DNA of 64,000 bases from Herbaspirillum hiltneri N3. Its GTDB lineage: Bacteria; Pseudomonadota; Gammaproteobacteria; Burkholderiales; Burkholderiaceae_D. The stretch covers positions 1,302,001 to 1,366,000 of the forward strand of contig NZ_CP011409.1 in NCBI RefSeq assembly GCF_001267925.1, written 5' to 3'. Below, one piece after another: positions 57,866 to 64,000 of this stretch. The notes beneath the pieces are model-generated. The model was given only the letters and a program-made list of their open reading frames with translations. It was not told the origin of the DNA and did not search any database. Both the position numbers and the translations under genes were made by a program. The first letter of the stretch is position 1. Each line of letters starts with the position of its first letter.

Positions 57866-59491
57866 TTATTTGCCGCCGAAGGAAATCTTGCCGCCCTGCA
57901 GCTGCGCAGTGCCGCCGCCGAGGTCGCTGAGCACTTGCCAGACCTGCTTGGCGATGCGCATTTCCACGCCTTCGTAGACGGTCTTGACGGCGACGATGCG
58001 CGCCGATTCGGCGGCGACCAGGTCTTCCTTCATCGCGTTTTGCTCGGCCACCAGGTCCTTGACCTCTTGCGCCAGCAGCTTGCGATTGAGCTCGGCTTCT
58101 TCGCCGGCGCCATTGCGGGCCTTTTCGGGATTCTGCTTGTAGTGGGCGAGCTGCTTGATGACGCGGTTGAGGTCGTCGAGCTTGCGCTGGAACTCCTGTT
58201 CCTTGGCGCGCAGCTTTTCTTCCAGATAAGGATCGAGGCCCACCTGGATCTTGGTGGTGGCGGCGCTCGACGAGCCGAACGCCACCGCCTTGATCAGCAT
58301 CGTGGCCTGGGCGCGGCCGCCGATGATCTGGCCCAGTTTTGGATTGGTCTTGCCGACCAGGATCTCGTTGCCGGCCAGCATTTCACATTGGCGTGCATTG
58401 CCGGCCAGCATGATGCTGTCGCCTGCTTCGATGTGCGCGCTTTCGGCGAACAGCGCCTGCACGCTGCCTTCGGCCTTGACCTTGGCGACGATGGAGGCCA
58501 TGCCGGGCTGGGTTTCGGCGTGACCGATGATGCCGCCCTTGACGGTGATGTTGCCGCCGGCAATGATCTCGGCCGCTTCCACGGTGCCGCCGACGAAAAC
58601 ATCGCCGGACACGCGCAGGCGCATGCCGGTCTTGACGTCGCCCTTGATCTTGACCGTGCCGGAAAACTCGACGTTGCCGGTGCTCAGGTCGACGTCTTCG
58701 ATCTCGACGATAGGGTTGATCTTGACGCCGTTGGTGATGAGTTGCGGCTGGCCGGCGATGGCGGCGACCAGCAGGTCGGGATCATCCTTGGAGGGTTCGG
58801 CGCCGACACAATCCTTGTTGAAACCGAGATCGGGAACCGGCAGCGCCGGCACCACCTGGCCCTTGATGTTGACGCCATTGACGCCCGGCACCGGCGGTGT
58901 GCGTCGCATCAGCGGATCGCCGACGTTGATCAGCAGCAAGTGGCCGAGGTCGGCGTAATGCACCACGGCATCGTCATCGATTTCGGAGAGTTCTTCTTCC
59001 TTCTGGTCGAGCAGGGCTTCGAAGCGTGCGTGTTCGCCCTGCACCGGATCTTCGCCGCGTGCGATCAGCAGCTTGGAACAGTGGCCGGTGGCGAGTGCGC
59101 CGCGCAGCTTTTCGTGCAGGATGCCCTGTGTGATGCCCTGGGCGCGGATTTCATTGACGACTTCGACGGCGCGTGCGCGTCCGCCTTGCGGCGGCACCAG
59201 CGTCAGATACGCTTCCATGAGATCGTCGGAGATTTCGATCAGGAACTCGCCGTCGCGCCGTTCGCCGATTTTTTGCGAATGCGCTTCCTTGGCGCCGGCG
59301 ATCTTGGCGGCGAAATCGCCGAGGGCTGCTTCATCGATGTACAGCTTGGTGAAGCCGCCGTCGGCGAGCGTTTGTTTCAGAATCACGAGATTGGGGACTT
59401 GAACACCCGCAACTGGGGTGAATGCAGCGACCAGTTCTCCGCTGACTCTGTCGAAGTTGAACGACAGCGATTGCGGGCTTGTTTGTTCCAT
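57866..59491 (-). CDS. DUF342/FapA family protein
   Basis: 541 residues from ATG 59491 (start at 59524 also possible). The N-terminal ~200 residues are alpha/beta; the centre (~210-400) is the DUF342/FapA right-handed beta-helix (VEFSGTVKIKGDVKTGM, RLRVSGDVFVGGTVEAAEI, NITVKGGIIGHAE, GDSIMLAGNARQCEM); a Glu/Lys/Leu-rich coiled coil (~440-510) follows, then a GGG-rich tail. In Vibrio FapA-type proteins modulate phosphotransferase/cell-surface processes; here no partner is visible. Cytoplasmic, no signal peptide. Downstream of it, the Cys-cluster gene. Confidence 0.85.
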   Translation of the reverse strand: MEQTSPQSLSFNFDRVSGELVAAFTPVAGVQVPNLVILKQTLADGGFTKLYIDEAALGDFAAKIAGAKEAHSQKIGERRDGEFLIEISDDLMEAYLTLVPPQGGRARAVEVVNEIRAQGITQGILHEKLRGALATGHCSKLLIARGEDPVQGEHARFEALLDQKEEELSEIDDDAVVHYADLGHLLLINVGDPLMRRTPPVPGVNGVNIKGQVVPALPVPDLGFNKDCVGAEPSKDDPDLLVAAIAGQPQLITNGVKINPIVEIEDVDLSTGNVEFSGTVKIKGDVKTGMRLRVSGDVFVGGTVEAAEIIAGGNITVKGGIIGHAETQPGMASIVAKVKAEGSVQALFAESAHIEAGDSIMLAGNARQCEMLAGNEILVGKTNPKLGQIIGGRAQATMLIKAVAFGSSSAATTKIQVGLDPYLEEKLRAKEQEFQRKLDDLNRVIKQLAHYKQNPEKARNGAGEEAELNRKLLAQEVKDLVAEQNAMKEDLVAAESARIVAVKTVYEGVEMRIAKQVWQVLSDLGGGTAQLQGGKISFGGK

Positions 59492-59631
59492 GTTATTTCT
59501 CGGAAGTCCTTGTGCAAAGCTCATCGGCAGGATTCCCGGTTCCTTTAGGTTGATTGTTATGTGGCAAGATGATCCTGTAAATTGCCGTTAAGTACAAGGG
59601 TTGTTTAGGCTCAAAAGCGCGAATTGTCAAT

Positions 59632-60558
59632 ATGTTAATTATCGAAAAAAATGAGGCCGATAGCACCGACCAGCGCTATCTCGCGGGGCGTCAGAGCACT
59701 CTTGTCAGCATCGTCGTCAACGTTGTCCTGACCACGCTGCAGATTGTCACTGGACTGTTTTCCGGTTCCCAGGCGCTGGTTGCCGACGGCGTGCACTCGC
59801 TGTCGGACCTGGTGGCCGATTTCGTCGTGCTGTTCGCCGCGCGCCAGAGTCGCAACCCGGCCGACGCCGATCACCAGTACGGGCATCAGCGATTCGAGAC
59901 CGCGGCGGCGCTGGCGCTGGGCGGCGCGCTGCTGGCGGTGGGCATCGGCATGCTGGTGTCGGCGTTCTTCAAGCTGCAGGCGCCCAGTGTGCCGCAGGTG
60001 CACCTGGCGGCGTTGTGGGTGGCGCTGGCGACGCTGGCCAGCAAGGAAGTGCTGTTCCGCTACATGCTGGGCGTTGCCGAGCGCGTGCGTTCCAGCATGC
60101 TGGTGGCGAATGCCTGGCATGCACGTTCGGACGCGGTGTCGTCGCTGGTGGTGGCGCTCGGCATCGCCGGCAATCTGCTCGGTTTCCCCTTGCTCGATCC
60201 GATCGCGGCGCTGATCGTCGGTCTCATGATCGTGCGCACCGGCGCGGTGTTTTTCTGGCGCGCACTGAACGACCTGATGGACAAGGCCGTGTCGGAAGAA
60301 GAGTCGCAGGCGATCCGCCGCACGCTGCTGGAAACGCCCGGCGTGTTCGGCTTGCATGACCTGCGCACGCGCAAGATGGGCGACCTCACCATCGTCGACG
60401 TGCATCTCGAGCTGGACGGCGAACAGACCGTCACGCAAGGCCACGCCATCGCCGCGCTGGCACGCCGGCGCGTGATGGAACAGCATCACGTGCTCGACGT
60501 CATGACCCACGTCGATCCGGTGCAGCCAGGCGCCGTTCCTGACCCTGACGTGGGCTAG
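59632..60558 (+). CDS. Cation diffusion facilitator (metal efflux)
   Basis: 308 residues, six membrane helices plus C-terminal cytosolic domain. Zn/Fe(II)/H+ antiport signature: TM2 LVADGVHSLSDLVADF (H-S-L-S-D with Asp) and TM5 NAWHARSDAVSSLVV (HxxxD), the tetrahedral metal site of FieF-type CDFs. The basic loop and C-terminal ferredoxin-like domain (VEVDGEQTVTQGHAIA-like) are normal. Exports Zn(II), Fe(II) or Mn(II). Divergent from the DUF342 gene. Stops 10 bp before the next ORF. Confidence 0.93.
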   Translation: MLIIEKNEADSTDQRYLAGRQSTLVSIVVNVVLTTLQIVTGLFSGSQALVADGVHSLSDLVADFVVLFAARQSRNPADADHQYGHQRFETAAALALGGALLAVGIGMLVSAFFKLQAPSVPQVHLAALWVALATLASKEVLFRYMLGVAERVRSSMLVANAWHARSDAVSSLVVALGIAGNLLGFPLLDPIAALIVGLMIVRTGAVFFWRALNDLMDKAVSEEESQAIRRTLLETPGVFGLHDLRTRKMGDLTIVDVHLELDGEQTVTQGHAIAALARRRVMEQHHVLDVMTHVDPVQPGAVPDPDVG

Positions 60559-60567
60559 CCGCCGCGC

Positions 60568-61806
60568 ATGGATTCACTGATTGCCGCCTCCGCGCGGGCG
60601 CTCGCCGCCGGCGACGCGCTCGGCGCCCTCAAGCGTGTCGCCTTGCGCGACGATCCGCCGGCGCTGGCCTTGCGCGGCATCGCCATGGCCCAGCTCGGCG
60701 AACATCCACGCGCACGAGAACTGTTGCGCCGCGCCGCGCGCGGTTTCGGCGTGCATGAAGAACTGGCGCGCGCCCGTTGCATTGTTGCCGAAGCCGAAGT
60801 GGCGCTGGCCGTGCGCGACATCGACAGTTCGCCGCGCGCATTGGCGGCGGCCACGGTTGCGCTGGACGCCCACGGCGATCGCGCCAATGCCTTGCAGGCG
60901 CGTCTCATCGCAGTACGCCGCCTGGTGTTGCTGGGCCGTCTCGATCAGGCCGATGCGGCGCTGGTGCGGCTCGATGCGCGCGGTCTGCCGCCTGCGCTGG
61001 CGGCGGTGGCTGCGTTGACGGCAGCGGAACTGGCCTTGCGCTCGCTGCATATCGAAGCTGCCAAAGCGGCGCTGGCGCGCGCACACGATGCAGCGACGCA
61101 CGCAGGCGTACCTGCGCTGCTGGCGGAGGTGGCCGAAGCGCGATCCGCACTCGATCGTCCTGCGGCCCGGCGCGTTTCCGCCGACCGCGAACAAACCTTG
61201 CGGCTGGATGAAGTGGCGGCATTGCTGGCTTCGGACGCGCTGGTGATCGACGCTTGCCGCCGCAGGGTGGGGGCGGGATCGGCATGGAAACCGCTGGCGC
61301 GCCGGGCGGTGCTGTTCGCGCTCGCGCGCACCCTGGCCGAAGCCTGGCCCGGCGACGTCAGTCGCGAAACCTTGATCGCCCGCGTCTTCAACACGCGCCG
61401 TCCGGACGACTCGCATCGTGCGCGCTTGCGCGTCGAGATCGGCCGCCTGCGTGCGCTGGTCGCGACCTTGGCGCACATCGACGCCACTCCGCGCGGCTTC
61501 GTTATCAAGCCGCAGGGAGAGCGGGAAGTGGTCGTACTGGAGCCGCCCATCGCCGGCGGCCAGGCCGCGTTGCTGGCACTGCTGGCCGATGGTGAAGCAT
61601 GGTCGACGTCATCGCTGGCGCTGGCGCTCGGCGCCAGTCAGCGGACCGTGCAGCGTGCGCTTGCCGGACTGGAAGCCGCGGGCCATGCACGCGCCATCGG
61701 GCAGGCGCGCACGCGCCGCTGGTTGTCGACGCCGCTGGCGAGTGGCATGGAGGCCACGACTATCACGACAATCTTGTTACTCCCTGCTGCGTTGGCGATG
61801 GAATAA
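60568..61806 (+). CDS. Winged-helix protein with Ala/Arg-rich helical N-terminus
   Basis: 412 residues, very rich in Ala, Arg and Leu. Residues ~1-200 are a series of helix pairs (TPR-like: ARELLRRAARGFGVHEELARARCIVAEAE); ~240-315 looks like a winged helix (LFALARTLAEAWPGDVSRETLIARVFNTRRPDDSHRARLRVEIGRLR, an OmpR-like effector fold), and ~325-390 a second HTH (SSLALALGASQRTVQRALAGLEAAGHAR). A DNA-binding regulator is likely. Starts 10 bp after the CDF gene. The next gene encodes a propeller protein 46 bp downstream. Not a named family to my knowledge. Confidence 0.75.
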   Translation: MDSLIAASARALAAGDALGALKRVALRDDPPALALRGIAMAQLGEHPRARELLRRAARGFGVHEELARARCIVAEAEVALAVRDIDSSPRALAAATVALDAHGDRANALQARLIAVRRLVLLGRLDQADAALVRLDARGLPPALAAVAALTAAELALRSLHIEAAKAALARAHDAATHAGVPALLAEVAEARSALDRPAARRVSADREQTLRLDEVAALLASDALVIDACRRRVGAGSAWKPLARRAVLFALARTLAEAWPGDVSRETLIARVFNTRRPDDSHRARLRVEIGRLRALVATLAHIDATPRGFVIKPQGEREVVVLEPPIAGGQAALLALLADGEAWSTSSLALALGASQRTVQRALAGLEAAGHARAIGQARTRRWLSTPLASGMEATTITTILLLPAALAME

Positions 61807-61851
61807 AGTTGTCTTGCGGCGCCGATTCCGGCGCATCAACAGGAGACCGCA

Positions 61852-62532
61852 ATGACCAGCGACACCAATCTGAAAACCAAACCTGAAGCGGCGGTGCATG
61901 CAGCTGACATCGTGCGCGAGTACGGTCCCTTTCCCGGCGCCGAACGCGTGCACGGCGTCACCTGGGACGGCAGCAATGTCTGGGCTGCCACCGGCGCCAG
62001 CCTGATCGCTTTCGATCCCGCCAGCGGCGCCCCCACGCGCACGCTGGAGCGCGCTTGCGACGCCGGTACCGCCTTTGACGGCACCTATCTGTACCAGATC
62101 GCCGAGCGCTATATCGACAAGATCGATCCCGCCAGCGGTAAGGTACTGGCATCTATCCCGACGCCCGGCAACGGCTTCGATTCCGGCCTGGCCTGGGCCG
62201 AAGGCAGTTTGTGGGTGGGACAGTATCGCGACCGCAAGATCCATCAGATCGATCCGGCGACCGGCAAGCTGATCCGCAGCATCGATTCCAACCGCTTCGT
62301 CACCGGCGTGACCTGGGTCGACGGCGAGCTGTGGCACGGCACCTGGGAGGGAGAGGAAAGCGAACTGCGCCGTATTGATCCGGCCAGCGGTGCCGTCCTT
62401 GAGCGACTGGCGATGCCGCGCGACACAGCCGTCAGCGGACTTGAATCGGACGGCGCGGACTTGTTCTATTGCGGTGGTGGCGCCAGCGGCAAGGTGCGCG
62501 CCGTGCGGCGTCCGAAGAGCGCACGCGCCTGA
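61852..62532 (+). CDS. Beta-propeller (YncE/SMP-30-like) protein
   Basis: 226 residues without signal peptide. Repeated blades with the pattern VxWDGSNVWAATGASLIAFDPASG, LAWAEGSLWVGQYRDRKIHQIDPATGKL, VTWVDGELWHGTW and RRIDPASGAVLER indicate a four- to five-bladed propeller of the YncE/Vgb/glutamine-cyclotransferase-like group. The DPA(S/T)GK loops repeat four times. No catalytic residues identified. The winged-helix gene precedes it in the same direction; the pair is probably functionally linked. Confidence 0.8.
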   Translation: MTSDTNLKTKPEAAVHAADIVREYGPFPGAERVHGVTWDGSNVWAATGASLIAFDPASGAPTRTLERACDAGTAFDGTYLYQIAERYIDKIDPASGKVLASIPTPGNGFDSGLAWAEGSLWVGQYRDRKIHQIDPATGKLIRSIDSNRFVTGVTWVDGELWHGTWEGEESELRRIDPASGAVLERLAMPRDTAVSGLESDGADLFYCGGGASGKVRAVRRPKSARA

Positions 62533-62538
62533 GATGAG

Positions 62539-62862
62539 TTAGGCCGCGTTGCCGGCGGCCGGCGGATGCTGCGCCAGGATTGCCGTCAGCAATCCCGGAA
62601 AACGGCTGTCGATATCGGCGCGGCGCAGCGTGTTCATGTGGCTGGTGCCGGTATTTTCGGTGCGGACCAGGCCGGCTTCGCGCAATACCTTGAAATGATG
62701 CGATACGGTCGATTTCGGGCGACCGCCGTCCAGTTCGCCGCAAGTCGCCGCTTCCACGCGCGCCAGATGCCGCACGATGTCCAGGCGGATGGAGTCGCTC
62801 AGGGCGTACAGCACGCGTTCAAGGGCCAGCTCGCTGGCGGCAGGGTGTTTGTAGGGACGCAT
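62539..62862 (-). CDS. ArsR-family transcriptional regulator
   Basis: 107 residues from ATG 62862; in-frame ATG 62898 is an alternative. Winged HTH ALSDSIRLDIVRHLARVEAATCGEL ... SHHFKVLREAGLVRTENTGTS, with the ArsR motif STVSHHFKVL. No ELCVCDL-type metal site is visible; one Cys (ATCGEL) could be a sensor. It is divergent from the Old Yellow Enzyme gene with a dyad between them, which it probably represses. Confidence 0.88.
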   Translation of the reverse strand: MRPYKHPAASELALERVLYALSDSIRLDIVRHLARVEAATCGELDGGRPKSTVSHHFKVLREAGLVRTENTGTSHMNTLRRADIDSRFPGLLTAILAQHPPAAGNAA

Positions 62863-62897
62863 GCAGACATGATACACCTCGGGGTATAATTGTTCCA

Positions 62898-62927
62898 TTG
62901 TTCGTATATATTCGAAATAACGAACAA
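62898..62927. promoter_or_regulatory. Dyad operator between arsR and Old Yellow Enzyme gene
   Basis: TTGTTCG (62898-62904) and CGAACAA (62921-62927) flank an inner palindrome-like TATTCGAAATA (62909-62919); the nested symmetric elements share almost the same centre. The likely ArsR binding site, overlapping both promoters. Confidence 0.6.
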
Positions 62928-62964
62928 AATCAGTCCATGCCACCCGTTATCCATAAGGTTTCAC

Positions 62965-64000
62965 ATGTCCGCATTGTTCCAACCCTTCAAACTCAAAGAC
63001 GTTACCCTGCGCAACCGCATCGCGGTGCCGCCGATGTGTCAGTACTCCGCCATCGACGGCAAGGTCAACGACTGGCATCTGTCGCATTACGCCAGCATGG
63101 CGCGCGGCGGCGCCGGCCTGGTGATCGTCGAAGCGACCGGCGTGGCGCCGGAAGGCCGCATCACTCCGGGTTGCACCGGCATCTGGTCGGACGAACTGGC
63201 GCAAGCCTTCGCGCCCATCGTGCGGGAAATCAAGGCGGCCGGTGCCGTGCCGGGCATCCAGATCGGCCACGCCGGCCGCAAGGCCAGCGCCAACCGCCCA
63301 TGGGAAGGCGACGACCATATCGCGGCGGACGACGCCCGCGGCTGGGACACCATCGCACCGTCGGCGATCGCCTACGGCAAGGATCTGGGCAAGGTGCCGC
63401 GCGCCATGACGCTGGACGACATCGCCCGCGTGCGCCAGAACTTCGTCGATGCCGCGATCCGTGCGCGCGACGTCGGTTTCGAATGGCTGGAACTGCATTT
63501 CTCGCATGGCTACCTGGCGCAGACTTTCTTCTCGGCGCACTCGAACCAGCGCGACGACATGTATGGCGGCAGCGTTGAAAACCGCAGCCGTTTCCTGCTC
63601 GAAACCCTGCGCGCCGTGCGCGAAGTGTGGCCGGAAAACCTGCCGCTGACCGTGCGTTTCGGCGTGCTCGAATACGATGGCCGCGATGAACAGACGCTGG
63701 CCGAGTCGATCGGCCTGGTGCGCGAATTCAAGGCTTCCGGCATGGACATGATCAGTGTCACGATGGGTTTCACCATTCCTGAGACATCGATTCCGTGGGG
63801 CCCGGCGTTCCTCGCGCCGGTTGTCGAACGCGTGCGCCGCGAAGCGGGCGTGCCGGTGTCATCGGCCTGGGGTTTTGGTACGCCGGAGATTGCCGAGCGC
63901 GTGATCAGGGAGCAGCAGCTCGACCTCGTCATGGTCGGCCGCGCACATCTGGCCAATCCGCACTGGGCGTATTTCGCTGCGAAGGAACTGGGCGTGGAAC
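62965..64000 (+). CDS. Old Yellow Enzyme (YqjM-like NADH:flavin oxidoreductase), 3' end missing
   Basis: 345 residues visible; the gene runs off the window. FMN TIM-barrel: LFQPFKLKDVTLRNRIAVPPMCQYSA with the YqjM-type Cys that tunes FMN (MCQYS), QIGHAGRKAS, the substrate-binding HFSHGYL (His), LYEDGR-like LEYDGRDEQT and VMVGRAHLANPHWAY (Arg for FMN). It reduces alpha,beta-unsaturated carbonyls (or nitro/nitrate ester compounds) with NAD(P)H. Probably induced when the divergent ArsR repressor is released. ATG 62965 has AAGG at -10. Confidence 0.94.
   Translation, partial: MSALFQPFKLKDVTLRNRIAVPPMCQYSAIDGKVNDWHLSHYASMARGGAGLVIVEATGVAPEGRITPGCTGIWSDELAQAFAPIVREIKAAGAVPGIQIGHAGRKASANRPWEGDDHIAADDARGWDTIAPSAIAYGKDLGKVPRAMTLDDIARVRQNFVDAAIRARDVGFEWLELHFSHGYLAQTFFSAHSNQRDDMYGGSVENRSRFLLETLRAVREVWPENLPLTVRFGVLEYDGRDEQTLAESIGLVREFKASGMDMISVTMGFTIPETSIPWGPAFLAPVVERVRREAGVPVSSAWGFGTPEIAERVIREQQLDLVMVGRAHLANPHWAYFAAKELGVE

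Overview
The window is chromosomal DNA from a high-GC Gram-negative bacterium. Gene content and order point to the Burkholderiales, most likely family Oxalobacteraceae (Herbaspirillum, Collimonas or a close relative). The grounds are a classical pilT-yggS-proC cluster, a Burkholderiales-type general porin, the queA-tgt and yajC-secD-secF blocks, and many LysR, SDR, TRAP and GST genes. This placement is inferred from gene families; no 16S rRNA or tRNA gene is present. Almost all DNA is coding, and I see no insertion sequence, prophage or CRISPR array.

Layout. 0-4.3 kb: an accessory catabolic block with the end of a TRAP transporter, two SDR dehydrogenases, a LysR regulator with an ATAC-N7-GTAT box, and a short AAA+/Fis regulator. 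4.4-5.6 kb: ilvC, followed by two palindromes, a second diverged copy of the last 48 bp of ilvC, and then the terminator. 5.6-11.1 kb: GST, glutathione peroxidase, pilT, yggS, proC, a LysM/M23 lipoprotein and ubiA. 11.4-15.8 kb: the complete glycerol-3-phosphate ABC importer ugpBAEC. 15.8-24 kb: RidA, LysR, an isolated cheD, a second TRAP binding protein, GST, oxyR (Cys199/Cys208 conserved), a c-type cytochrome and a DUF4153 membrane protein. 24-38.8 kb: recG, then queA-tgt and yajC-secD-secF-tcdA. These two groups are separated by about 6 kb carrying manD, a GntR regulator, a porin and an acyl-CoA ligase; the manD/gntR promoter region holds three matching operators. 38.8-39.4 kb: two copies of a ~260 bp repeat in inverted orientation.

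39.6-51.7 kb is the most unusual part. A minus-strand set of four genes encodes only exported or outer-membrane products: an alpha/beta hydrolase; a two-partner secretion transporter (TpsB) fused in one reading frame to a complete-looking porin; a filamentous-haemagglutinin-type TpsA exoprotein; and a signal-peptide-bearing argininosuccinate-lyase homologue whose catalytic His position is Asn. The last two genes overlap. A dicarboxylate (DAACS) importer converges on the operon. I infer a surface/periplasmic system that binds or processes an external compound and may release fumarate for uptake.

51.7-64 kb: an AraC regulator divergent from an AhpD-like protein; small periplasmic and DUF2325 proteins; a WYL regulator with a VOC protein whose ribosome-binding site lies in a 14-bp hairpin; a YfeH-type transporter with a divergent LysR; a PaaI-type thioesterase; a cysteine-cluster protein; a DUF342 protein; a CDF metal exporter; a winged-helix protein with a beta-propeller protein; and an ArsR regulator divergent from an Old Yellow Enzyme that runs off the window.
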